56,423 nucleotides of DNA. Source: CAZEVY01 sp964515555. GTDB lineage: Bacteria > Acidobacteriota > Terriglobia > Bryobacterales > Bryobacteraceae. This document shows positions 33,669 through 41,642 of the stretch, piece by piece. The notes below the pieces were generated by a model, which worked only from the letters and a program-made list of their open reading frames with translations, was not told the origin of the DNA and did no database searches. Position 1 is the stretch's first letter, and the number at the start of each line of letters is the position of its first letter. The translations under genes and the position numbers were made by a program. The stretch is taken from the NCBI GenBank assembly GCA_964515555.1, contig CAZEVY010000023.1:1-56423 (forward strand). Reading direction: 5' to 3'.

Positions 33669-33779
33669 GGACGGACCTCCGTTTCAGGCAGAGTATCACA
33701 CAACCGCGCGCCGGCACGCGGGTAATATCTGAATACGCTGCACGCGCGCGCGGGCATGCCACAATGAAAGGAAAAGCCC

Positions 33780-34805
33780 ATGCGACCCCTTCGATTCTCA
33801 ACCGTGATCGCCTTCGCCGGGCTCGCCTTCGCCCAGCAGCCCGAACTGGCCTGGGAGGGCGTAGTCGACGGGATCAGCGTCATTCACGTGCAGGGCAATC
33901 GTCTTCAGGTCGAGGACCGGCAGGGACTCCCGGTGCAGCGCCAGCGGCACCGTCTCTACCGGCCGCTGCCGGCGCGGCGCGACGAGGTGCGGCTCGAAGT
34001 GGTGGAGGGTCGCGGCCGCGTCTCGATCCTTCAACAGCCGCAGCCCGCCAACAACCATACCCTCTCCATCGTCATCGAGGACCGCCAGGGCGGCGCCGGT
34101 TTTTACTCGCTGCGAGCGTACTGGGGCGATGGCGGCGGTGGTTTCACCGGTTTCCCCTCGAGCAATCCGGCGCGCTCTTACCGCGGCGACAACGTCGTCT
34201 GGAGCGGCCGCGTCGACGGCGAGGCTATTGTCGAATGCCGCGGCAATGCCTGCCGCGCCGACTCGGTCCGCGGCCAGCCGGTGACCCGCGACCGCTACCA
34301 GTTCTCCGCTCCCCTGCCCCGCCGCGACGTGCAGGTCAGTCTCGAGGACGTCGAGGGACGCGGCGATGTGCGCCTGATCGAGCAGCCGCGCGAAGACAAC
34401 GACCACACGGCGCGCGTGCAAATCCGCGATAACCGCGGCGGCGGCGGCGACTACTCGTTCGTGCTGGTCTGGCAGAGGCCGTCGCGCGGCGACGACGCGC
34501 CCCTCTACTCGCGTCCCGGCATGACCTGGGAGGGCCGCGTCGACGGCCGCGTCCGCGTGCTGGTCGAGGGTCAGCAGGCGCGGTCGGAAGTGATTTCCGG
34601 CGCGCCGGTCGATGGCGAGCGCTTCCACTTCGAGCGGGCGCTCCCAAACCGGGAGTTTCCCAACGCCACCGTGCGCAAGCGGGACGGCCGGGGAAGGGTG
34701 GAGATCGTCGAGTTTCCGTCGCGGCGCAACGGCTTCCGGCTGGTCTTCGAGATCGACGACCGCAGCGGCGGCGGCGATCGTTACGTGGTGGAAGTAGGCT
34801 GGTAA
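33780..34805 (+). CDS. Secreted protein made of three ~105-aa repeats
   Basis: A 341-aa exported protein with a signal peptide (RFSTVIAFAGLAFAQ). The rest consists of three homologous beta-rich repeats at about residues 23-118, 142-237 and 250-341. Each runs W.G.VDG, a G.PV segment, an aromatic-rich strand, an LP step, [ED]GRG[RD]V.I.E.P, and I.DR.GG.G.Y...V.W. I recognise no named family. It could be a ligand- or cell-wall-binding module. AAAGGA precedes the ATG. The next gene, a carboxypeptidase-regulatory protein, starts 64 bp downstream on the same strand. Confidence 0.75.
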   Translation: MRPLRFSTVIAFAGLAFAQQPELAWEGVVDGISVIHVQGNRLQVEDRQGLPVQRQRHRLYRPLPARRDEVRLEVVEGRGRVSILQQPQPANNHTLSIVIEDRQGGAGFYSLRAYWGDGGGGFTGFPSSNPARSYRGDNVVWSGRVDGEAIVECRGNACRADSVRGQPVTRDRYQFSAPLPRRDVQVSLEDVEGRGDVRLIEQPREDNDHTARVQIRDNRGGGGDYSFVLVWQRPSRGDDAPLYSRPGMTWEGRVDGRVRVLVEGQQARSEVISGAPVDGERFHFERALPNREFPNATVRKRDGRGRVEIVEFPSRRNGFRLVFEIDDRSGGGDRYVVEVGW

Positions 34806-34869
34806 ACTGTCGTTAATTCCGGGAACGGACCGCTGCGTTCCCTTCAATACATCAAGAGGTCCCGATTTC

Positions 34870-36759
34870 ATGCGAACACTGCTGTCCGTGAGCCTGGCCG
34901 CCGCTCTGCTCACCTTCGCTCAGGCTCCCCAAGCCCCTCAGAATCCCGCCGATCCCCAGGCCGCCGAGAAGAAGAAGATCCGGCTGGAGGGCCAGGTCCT
35001 GAGCAAGTCCGGCGACACCGTTCGCCGCGCGACGGTGCGGTTGCAGCCGGCCCCGCAGGGCGGCCAGGTCATCGTCATGGGACAGCAGACCGGTTACTCG
35101 GAGACGGCCGACGCCAGCGGCAAGTTCGTATTCGAGGACGTCGCGCCGGGCCGCTACACGCTGATTGCCGAGAAGACCGGCTTCGTCGCACAGCGTTACG
35201 GCGCGCGCGGCGATTCCAGTCCGGGCACGCCGCTGAACCTCACTGAGGGACAGGAACTGAAGGATCTGCTCTTCCGCCTCACCCCGCAGGGCGTGATCGC
35301 CGGGCGCGTCACCGACATGGACGGCGAGCCGGTCGCCAACGTCCAGATCAAGGTGCTGCGCTACTCCTACCAGGGCGGCAAGCGCCAGCTCACCCAGGGC
35401 GGCGGGCCAGGACCCGGCGGCGGCATTCGCATGGGACCGGGGTCGTCTCCCGCGACCGACGATCAAGGCAACTTCCGCGTCTCCAACCTCTCGCCCGGCC
35501 GCTACTTTGTCAGCGCCGATCCCTTCTCGGGCGGCTTCATGATGCAGGAGCGCGCCGGACGCGCGGCCGCGCCGCAGGCCGCCAACGTGGTGACCTACTA
35601 TCCGAACGCTCTCGACGTGCAGGGGGCGGTTCCGATCGACCTTTCCGCCGGCGGCGAGCTCCGCGGCGTCGACATCAAGATGCGCCGCGAGCGCGTCTAC
35701 TCGATCCGCGGCAAAGTGGTCGACGCCGCCACTGGCGCGCCCATCTCCAACGCCATGGTCTTCGTGCAGCCGCCCGAAAGCGCCGGCCCCAGCCTCGCCG
35801 GAATGCCCAACACAACGCGGCCGGGCCCCGACGGCACCTTCGAGATTCGGAACCTGCTTCCCGGCACGCACGTCGTGCGCGGAACCAGCGGCGGTGCGAT
35901 TCAGATTGCCAGCGGCGGCGCCGTCATGGTGTTCCGCACCGCGGCCGGCAGTGACGACTCCACCAATCGCGTCGGACGCCTGGAAGTGACCGTCACCGAC
36001 GCCAACGCGACCGATGCGATTCTGGCGCTCTCGGCCGGCGCCGACGTGCCCGGCTCGGTGCGCCTGGAAGGCTCCGAGCTCAAGGAGTGGATCAAGCCGT
36101 CATCGTCGCAGCCGCAGCAGGGACCGGGCGGCGGCATGCCGCCGATCCTCGGAATGCCCGGCGGCGTGCCGAGCATCCGGCTTTCGACGAGCGAGGGCCT
36201 CAGCGTCAACGTGCCGTCGGCTCAGTTCAAGGAGGATGGGACGTTCCTGCTGCGCGGCGTGGCGCCCGGGAAATACTACGTCACTGTGGGCGGCCTGCCG
36301 CAGGGCGGCTACGTGAAGTCGATCCGCGTCGGCGGCCGCGACGCCTCGCGCGCGCCCATCGATTTGACCTCGGGCGCCGGCGAGAGCATCGACATCGTGG
36401 TGTCGACCAAGGCGGCCGAAGTTTCCGGGACTGTGCGCAGCAGCGAAGGGGCGCTCGGCGGCGTCACGGTCACCCTGTGGCCGAAGATCGCCGACCTCAG
36501 CAGTCCGACCGGCGGCGTCCGGACCGCGGCCACGGACCAGAACGGTGCATTCAAGATCACCGCGGTGGTGCCCGGCGATTATTATCTGGCGGCCTGGGAG
36601 GATCTCCCGGACAACGGTCTCGCGCAGAACGGCGATTTCCTGGCGCAGTTCACCAGCGCCGGCTCGTCGATCAAGGTCGGAGAAGGCGGCCGCGACACTT
36701 CCGAGGCGAAGCTCATCCCGCGCGATCGCATCTTCGAGGCGGTCGGCAAGCTGCCGTAA
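34870..36759 (+). CDS. Exported multi-domain carboxypeptidase regulatory-like protein
   Basis: A 629-aa secreted protein with a signal peptide (LLSVSLAAALLTFAQ). Several CarboxypepD_reg-like Ig-fold modules are visible, each with a strand pattern ending in P.G.Y.L.A or similar: about residues 37-115 (LEGQVLSKSGDTVRRATVRL ... DVAPGRYTLIAEK), 140-215, 275-345, 430-500 and 515-590. Such proteins resemble the N-termini of TonB-dependent receptors or act as surface-associated modules. No enzyme domain is seen. A Gly-Pro-rich linker occurs near 178-195. It overlaps nothing, and its stop abuts the convergent methyltransferase stop. Confidence 0.82.
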   Translation: MRTLLSVSLAAALLTFAQAPQAPQNPADPQAAEKKKIRLEGQVLSKSGDTVRRATVRLQPAPQGGQVIVMGQQTGYSETADASGKFVFEDVAPGRYTLIAEKTGFVAQRYGARGDSSPGTPLNLTEGQELKDLLFRLTPQGVIAGRVTDMDGEPVANVQIKVLRYSYQGGKRQLTQGGGPGPGGGIRMGPGSSPATDDQGNFRVSNLSPGRYFVSADPFSGGFMMQERAGRAAAPQAANVVTYYPNALDVQGAVPIDLSAGGELRGVDIKMRRERVYSIRGKVVDAATGAPISNAMVFVQPPESAGPSLAGMPNTTRPGPDGTFEIRNLLPGTHVVRGTSGGAIQIASGGAVMVFRTAAGSDDSTNRVGRLEVTVTDANATDAILALSAGADVPGSVRLEGSELKEWIKPSSSQPQQGPGGGMPPILGMPGGVPSIRLSTSEGLSVNVPSAQFKEDGTFLLRGVAPGKYYVTVGGLPQGGYVKSIRVGGRDASRAPIDLTSGAGESIDIVVSTKAAEVSGTVRSSEGALGGVTVTLWPKIADLSSPTGGVRTAATDQNGAFKITAVVPGDYYLAAWEDLPDNGLAQNGDFLAQFTSAGSSIKVGEGGRDTSEAKLIPRDRIFEAVGKLP

Positions 36760-36760
36760 C

Positions 36761-38173
36761 TCACTCGGCCGCGACCAGCCGAATCATGCTGAGGTTCACC
36801 GTGAACGACCGGTCGTCGCCCGGCGCGCGCCACACCGGCGACGCCGTTACCTCGATCGCGTAGCCGGGCGCGTCCGGCAGATCCGCCTCCAGCACGAAGA
36901 GTCCCGCGCGATCCAGCGTCCACTTCCCCACGCTCGCCCCATTGGCGGCGACCTCGACGCGCAGCGGCTCCCCGGCCTCGAACGCCAGCTCGTGCGCGTG
37001 GCCGCGGATGCGCACGCGCTGCGGCCCCTCGGCGACACGGTAGAGCCTCGCCGTCGCACGGCCGCCGATCCAGCGGTACTTGTTGCCGAATACGCCCTCG
37101 AGCTCGTACCAGCCGTCGCCCAGGCGCGCGGCGTGACCGGGCTGGCTGAAGTCGATGACGTCATCGCGGTCGCCCGGATACAGTTCGCGCTTGTCCGCCG
37201 ATTGCAGAAGATTGTAGACGCCGCCTTCGAGCGGCGCCCGGTATCCGCAGCCGCCGCAGCCGAGCGCCTCGCCGGCGTCGCGCGCCAGCGTCCCTCCGCA
37301 GTCGGGACACCGCAGGTACTCCTCGAAACGATCGAGCGGCGGGTACGACGCCGGCCCCTCGCCCGCCTTGCGGCACACCGCCGCCAGCGTCCCGCCCAGC
37401 AGCCGCGCCGAAGCCCAACGGCTCGCCGACCGCGTCACCACGCGCTCGCCCCAGCCGCGCTCGGGCACGAAGATGTCGTACTCGCGGGCTTCGAAATGCC
37501 GCGCGATGAGCGCGTGCCAGTCCTTCAGCCCCATGCTGTGGTTCTGCCGGATGCCGAAGCTCTCCTCCTGATGCGCGCCGATGACGTCGCGGACCAGGTA
37601 CCCGAGCAGTCCCCAGTCGTAGAGTTTGCGCTCCCAGGGTTTCATCGTCTCGTAGTAGGGGCAGCGGTAGAGACGCAGCGAGAGCATGCGCTTCAGCGGC
37701 TCCTCGGCGAACAGGAACAGGCCCCCGGGCGCCAGCACGCGCTTCACTTCGACGAAGACGCTCTCGATGTCCATGAACTGGCTGAGCATCTGAAAGGCCG
37801 CCACCATCCGCAGGGAGCCGTCGCGAAACGGCAGCCGCAGGGCGTCGCCCGCCACCCGCACCGGGGCGCGCGCCAGGCCCCAGCGATCCATCAGCGCGAT
37901 GCCGTGCCGGAGCGCGTCGGCCGAGAGGTCGAGCGCGAAGCCCTCGGCGCCGAACTCGTTGGCGAGGAGGTAGCTGGTATGGGCGGCATTCGCGCCGATT
38001 TCGAGAAATGGCGAGAGATTTCCCAGAAACGCGCTGTGATTCCGGATCACCGCCCCGCGGCGGGCGTTCTCCTCGGCGTAGACGGCCATGGCGCGCTCGG
38101 GCTCGCCCAGCGAGGCGAAATTGTGAAACTCCACCTGCGCGCGCTTCACCGCCAGCGTCTGCGACGGTTTCAC
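36761..38173 (-). CDS. Class I SAM methyltransferase with internal zinc ribbon
   Basis: A 470-aa protein. Residues ~15-270 form a class I SAM-dependent methyltransferase with motif I FLEIGANAAHTSYLL (56-70), an acidic DLSADALRHG, and VKRVLAPGGLFLFAEE. A Trm112-like zinc ribbon follows, with Cys289, 292, 306 and 309 (CPDC, CGGC). The C-terminal ~150 residues are beta-rich with EVAANGASVGKW and look like a carbohydrate- or lipid-binding sandwich. GTG 38173 overlaps the upstream stop (GTGA). It closes the HAD / amidohydrolase-like operon. The acceptor is unknown; a sugar or lipid-linked glycan is a guess from the C-terminal module. Confidence 0.8.
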   Translation of the reverse strand: MKPSQTLAVKRAQVEFHNFASLGEPERAMAVYAEENARRGAVIRNHSAFLGNLSPFLEIGANAAHTSYLLANEFGAEGFALDLSADALRHGIALMDRWGLARAPVRVAGDALRLPFRDGSLRMVAAFQMLSQFMDIESVFVEVKRVLAPGGLFLFAEEPLKRMLSLRLYRCPYYETMKPWERKLYDWGLLGYLVRDVIGAHQEESFGIRQNHSMGLKDWHALIARHFEAREYDIFVPERGWGERVVTRSASRWASARLLGGTLAAVCRKAGEGPASYPPLDRFEEYLRCPDCGGTLARDAGEALGCGGCGYRAPLEGGVYNLLQSADKRELYPGDRDDVIDFSQPGHAARLGDGWYELEGVFGNKYRWIGGRATARLYRVAEGPQRVRIRGHAHELAFEAGEPLRVEVAANGASVGKWTLDRAGLFVLEADLPDAPGYAIEVTASPVWRAPGDDRSFTVNLSMIRLVAAE

Positions 38174-38910
38174 CTCTCCGCCCACTCCCCGCCCCGCATC
38201 ACCCGCTCGACCCGCGCCAGATTCGCGGCGTCCTCCATGGGATTCGCCGAGAGCATCAGCAGGTCCGCCGGACGGCCGGGCGCGAGCGTCCCCATGTCCT
38301 CCTGTTTGCGCAGTCCGATGGCGGCGTTGCGCGTCGCCGCCAGCAGAATCTCCATGGGAGAGAGGCCCGCCCGCGCCAGCAGCGCCCATTCATCTTTCGC
38401 CGACTCGCCGAACGCCCCGATCAACACGCCGCGCGAGGCCAGTAGCCCGGTGTTGGCAACGGCCCGGTCGAGCGCCGCGCCGGCCGCCATCGACGCCAGT
38501 CGGGGGAAGAAGACCACTCGCAGATTCCGCGCCTGCTGCATCCAGGCGCCGTCGATTTCGCCGGTGTCGGCGATCATGCCCGAGAGCGCCGCGGCGCCCT
38601 CGTCGATGGCCCGGCGCGCCTCGGCCAGCGTGGCGACCGAAGGCGCCTTCATCCCCGCGGGCTCGGCCACCGGCAGCGGGACCAGGAAACGGCCGGCGCC
38701 GTCGAACTTGTCCGATCCCGCCGGAATCGGCGTGGACGCCTGCGAGCCGATCGCGCGAATCCGGGAGCCCGCGACGATCACCACCGAGCGCGAGACGGGC
38801 GGCCCTCCCGCCCCGTCGATGAGCGTCGCGCCGACGATCACCTTGAGGCGCGTCTCCTCGCTCGGCTTGCAGGCGGCGAGCAACAGCAGCAGGACGGCGG
38901 CGAGTCTCAT
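38170..38910 (-). CDS. Amidohydrolase-like lipoprotein lacking metal ligands
   Basis: A 246-aa predicted lipoprotein: MRLAAVLLLLLAAC ends in a lipobox. The N-terminus VIVGATLIDGAGGPPVS and the C-terminus LAPGRPADLLMLSANPMEDAANL and VERVMRGGEW are typical of imidazolonepropionase-like amidohydrolases. The family is usually 400-450 aa. Here the segment after FLVP lacks the HxH metal site, and no later His/Asp ligands are evident. The central barrel is much reduced (ATLAEARRAIDEGAAAL). It is probably a non-catalytic or remodelled relative. It overlaps HAD by ATGA and the methyltransferase by GTGA. Confidence 0.72.
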   Translation of the reverse strand: MRLAAVLLLLLAACKPSEETRLKVIVGATLIDGAGGPPVSRSVVIVAGSRIRAIGSQASTPIPAGSDKFDGAGRFLVPLPVAEPAGMKAPSVATLAEARRAIDEGAAALSGMIADTGEIDGAWMQQARNLRVVFFPRLASMAAGAALDRAVANTGLLASRGVLIGAFGESAKDEWALLARAGLSPMEILLAATRNAAIGLRKQEDMGTLAPGRPADLLMLSANPMEDAANLARVERVMRGGEWAER

Positions 38911-39596
38911 GAATCCAGCAGCATTCCCAGGCGAAGCGAGCGCAGGTCGTCGAACAGGAAGTCCGGCCCGTGCGAGGCCAGCTCGGCGCGGTCCGACAAT
39001 CCGGTCGCGACCGCGACGGCCCGCACGCCGTTGGCGCGGGCGGCGCCGATGTCGTTGGGATGATCGCCGACGAGATAGAGGCGCGTCGAGCGGTGCAGAA
39101 TGCCGCGGCGGCGGGCCTCTTTGAGAGCGAGGCGGACCAATCCCGCTCGATCGCGCGCCATCTCGGCAAAAGCGCCGAATCCGAAGTGCCGACGCAGACC
39201 CGCGCGGCCCACCTTGGTCCAGGCGATCCGGGTGAGATTGCCCGTCACCAGCGCGGCCGGGATGCGGCGGTCGCCCAGCCGGCGCAGGAAACCGCGCACC
39301 CCTGGACAAACCTTCGACCGCAGGCTGGACGGACATCGGCGCGGATAGATCGCCTGAGCGCGGGCGATGAGAGCCGGCATCGCGCGCCACACCTGCAACT
39401 CCGAGGCCCCCGCGTCGAGCATCATCCGCCTCAGGATGTCGCCGTCAAGCATGCCCTGAACGGGGATATGGTCGGTGGTCGTCTCCAGGCCCGTGACCTC
39501 GCGCACGGCGTCCACCAGGGCCTGCCTGTGATGGGGTCCGGCCTTGCGAACCAGCGTGCCGTCGATATCGAAGAGAATCAGCGCTTCCGCAGCCAC
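38907..39596 (-). CDS. HAD-family phosphatase
   Basis: A 229-aa haloacid-dehalogenase-like hydrolase of the phosphoglycolate phosphatase type. Motif I DIDGTL (10-15) supplies the nucleophile and acid aspartates. Motif II is LVTGNL, and motif IV is GDHPNDIGAA. A helical cap lies between motifs I and II. The protein is cytoplasmic. The GTG start is supported by TATAGT ending 6 nt upstream, and it heads the operon with the amidohydrolase-like and methyltransferase genes. The substrate is unknown; a small phosphorylated metabolite is likely from the family. Confidence 0.88.
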   Translation of the reverse strand: MAAEALILFDIDGTLVRKAGPHHRQALVDAVREVTGLETTTDHIPVQGMLDGDILRRMMLDAGASELQVWRAMPALIARAQAIYPRRCPSSLRSKVCPGVRGFLRRLGDRRIPAALVTGNLTRIAWTKVGRAGLRRHFGFGAFAEMARDRAGLVRLALKEARRRGILHRSTRLYLVGDHPNDIGAARANGVRAVAVATGLSDRAELASHGPDFLFDDLRSLRLGMLLDS

Positions 39597-39602
39597 GTCT
39601 CT

Positions 39603-39608
39603 ACTATA
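39603..39608 (-). promoter_or_regulatory. Leaderless-type -10 (TATAGT) for HAD operon
   Basis: TATAGT on the minus strand ends 6 nt before the GTG start, with no Shine-Dalgarno. It fits the window-wide pattern. Confidence 0.45.
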
Positions 39609-39767
39609 CCGTCGGGCATGCAGGCTGGGATAACCACATAACGGTGGTGCTTGACGGTAGACTACGGGCGCTTTGCATCCGGTCTCAGGTGAAAGGGTGC
39701 CGCCGGAGTCGTAAAGGCGGGTTTGAAATCGGTCGATTGTGAGGAGAAGCCCGAGGAATTCATCTAG

Positions 39768-40139
39768 TTGCCGCGATTACCTCAAACCGCTCTCAACGGC
39801 AACGGCGCTCACGGCGCCGGTGCGGACCGCCGCATCGAGCCGCGGTTTCTCACCAACGACACGGTGGAGATTCACGTCCTTCGGTCGCCGGAGCTGAAGG
39901 GCATCCGCGGGCAGACGCTCGACGTGTCGCGCTCGGGGCTTCGCCTCTGGATCGAGGATCCCATTCCGCAGGGGGCGTTGATCCTGGTGCGCATGAAACA
40001 GATGCGGGTTCTCGGCGAGGCGCGTTACTGCCGCAGCGCCCCGCAACGCGGATATCAGATCGGCGTGCGCATCGTCCATGCCCACGACCAACTCGCGCCG
40101 CTGGAGGACTTCCCGCTGCCCGGCGAGTCAGCGGAATAA
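39768..40139 (+). CDS. PilZ domain protein
   Basis: A 123-aa single-domain PilZ protein. It has the canonical c-di-GMP-binding elements: RxxxR at Arg22-Arg26 (RRIEPRF) and DxSxxG at Asp52, Ser54 and Gly57 (DVSRSGLRL). It is therefore likely to bind c-di-GMP and control a partner in motility, adhesion or secretion. The start is a TTG at 39768, preceded by GAGGAA about 10 nt upstream. The C-terminus ends GVRIVHAHDQLAPL, as is usual. It is monocistronic and convergent with the cytochrome-PHM gene. Confidence 0.88.
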   Translation: MPRLPQTALNGNGAHGAGADRRIEPRFLTNDTVEIHVLRSPELKGIRGQTLDVSRSGLRLWIEDPIPQGALILVRMKQMRVLGEARYCRSAPQRGYQIGVRIVHAHDQLAPLEDFPLPGESAE

Positions 40140-40155
40140 TCGCGTTAGGCCGCGG

Positions 40156-41529
40156 TTATTCGCCGCCCGTACGCTGCGGCGTAGCCGGACGCGGAGCGCG
40201 CAGCAGGTCGCGCGGCTCGGTTTTTGCGTCGATGGCGACATCGAAGAAGCCGATCATCATCTCTTCCCAGCTCTGATCGCCCCAGCGGACTTCCTTGGCC
40301 GGATCGGGGTTGTTCTTGTTGTTCGCCGAATTGTCGAAGGTGCCCGTGGCTTCGATGCGCGTGCCCTTCGGCAGCTTCTTGCCCGGAGGAAGCTGATACC
40401 ACAGCTGCCAGTTGAAATCGTAGTTCGGCACCCACAGCAGTTTCTCGGTCTCGCCAGTCGGATAGACGGCGCGCAGCTCCATTGACTTTCCGCGCAGGTG
40501 CATGTGTGGCAGCAGCGAGATCAGTTCGGCTTCGCCGTGGAGAGTGATCGACCCGCTCACGGCGTGCGCCGGCGCTCCCGGCGGAATCACGAAGCGGCCG
40601 TTCTGCGCGGCCAGCGTCACGATGCGATGCGTGGGCGGCTGCTTGGCGAAGATCAGCCCGACCTTGCTTCGATCGGCCGAGGGCTTGCCGTTGGCGGTGT
40701 AGTGTAACTGGAACACCAGGTCCGAGCCGGCCTTGATGAGCTTGGCCTGCCCGTCGCGCAGCATCTCCGGAGGCGCACCCGGGGCGAAGCCGGTGAGGAA
40801 CTCGCCGTTGAACTGCTCGCCGCCGCCCTGCTGTTGCTGGGCCTGTTGGGGAGGCGGCGCCGGTGCGCCCTCGCGCCTCTCGCCCTGCGCCGGTTGCGCC
40901 TGCCGCTGCCCGCGGCGCGGAATGAAGGGCTCGCCGATCGGGTATTCTCGTAGCCAACGGTTCCCGGGCTCGCGCACGAAGGCGATCACGTGATGCACCA
41001 CCGGACGGCTGCCCGGGCGGATTTCGGCGAGTTGGACCCACTTATCCTCGGTGAAGTTGGTCGGGATGATGATGTAGGTGTATTCGATCGTTCCCGAGGC
41101 CGGCACCGCCACTTCCTTCGGCATCTCGTAGACGACATCCGGCTGACCGATGATCCAGCCTTCGGTGTACTTCGCCGGCGCCGGTGCGTGCTTGGGATTG
41201 CCTTCCTTGGCGCCGTGGTTGGCCCAGTGGACGAGGGTGTCGATCTCGGCCTGGCTCAGCGACCGGTCGTTGGTGAAGTGCCCGATCTTCGAGTCCGCGA
41301 ACCATGGCGGCATCCGGCGCGCCAGGACCGCTTCCCGCATCGCCTTGGCCCACGGGCGCGCATCCTTGTAGGTAAGCAGCGGCATCGGCGCCGCTTCGCC
41401 CGGCCGGTGGCATGACTGGCAGTTCTTCTGGAGCACCGGCGCGACGTCGCGGTGAAAGGTCACGTCGGCGGGCTTGGGGGCCGCTATCGCACCGGCGGCC
41501 AGGAAGGAAAAGCAGACGAGTACACGCAT
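40156..41529 (-). CDS. Exported cytochrome c fused to copper monooxygenase-like (PHM) fold
   Basis: A 457-aa secreted protein. After the signal peptide (LVCFSFLAAGAIA), a cytochrome c domain has CQSCH at 37-41. The C-terminal half resembles the peptidylglycine/dopamine monooxygenase copper fold, with VVHHVIAFV, FQLHYT and LPHMHLRGKSMEL supplying His/Met ligands. A Gln/Pro/Gly-rich linker interrupts it (about 215-250). The haem domain could pass electrons to the copper centre. A leader of ~23 nt and GAGGAG precede the ATG, with TATAAT at 41553-41558 on this strand. Such fusions are frequent in Acidobacteria and Planctomycetes; the substrate is unknown. Confidence 0.82.
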   Translation of the reverse strand: MRVLVCFSFLAAGAIAAPKPADVTFHRDVAPVLQKNCQSCHRPGEAAPMPLLTYKDARPWAKAMREAVLARRMPPWFADSKIGHFTNDRSLSQAEIDTLVHWANHGAKEGNPKHAPAPAKYTEGWIIGQPDVVYEMPKEVAVPASGTIEYTYIIIPTNFTEDKWVQLAEIRPGSRPVVHHVIAFVREPGNRWLREYPIGEPFIPRRGQRQAQPAQGERREGAPAPPPQQAQQQQGGGEQFNGEFLTGFAPGAPPEMLRDGQAKLIKAGSDLVFQLHYTANGKPSADRSKVGLIFAKQPPTHRIVTLAAQNGRFVIPPGAPAHAVSGSITLHGEAELISLLPHMHLRGKSMELRAVYPTGETEKLLWVPNYDFNWQLWYQLPPGKKLPKGTRIEATGTFDNSANNKNNPDPAKEVRWGDQSWEEMMIGFFDVAIDAKTEPRDLLRAPRPATPQRTGGE

Positions 41530-41552
41530 CCGTGGAAGGCTCCTCTGGAACT

Positions 41553-41558
41553 ATTATA
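41553..41558 (-). promoter_or_regulatory. -10 (TATAAT) with short leader for cytochrome-PHM gene
   Basis: A perfect TATAAT on the minus strand lies 23 nt before the ATG, and GAGGAG follows it as a Shine-Dalgarno. This is a conventional leadered promoter, useful as a contrast to the leaderless ones. Confidence 0.5.
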
Positions 41559-41642
41559 CGGCTGAGCGGCCCGGCAGGTTCTAGGTTTGTTGCGGTACCA
41601 ATGTTCCATACCAATCCCAGCCCCCACCGGCGAGAATGTGTC

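Noticed and set aside
36545..39124. Plus-strand 859-codon open frame
   Set aside because: It covers three well-supported minus genes in an overlapping operon and has a shadow composition.
39650..39720. TPP-riboswitch-like ACCCTTT..ACCTGA on the minus strand
   Set aside because: The required second arm with CUGAGA at the right place and the downstream GCGNAGGGA are absent, and the nearest gene (HAD) appears leaderless.
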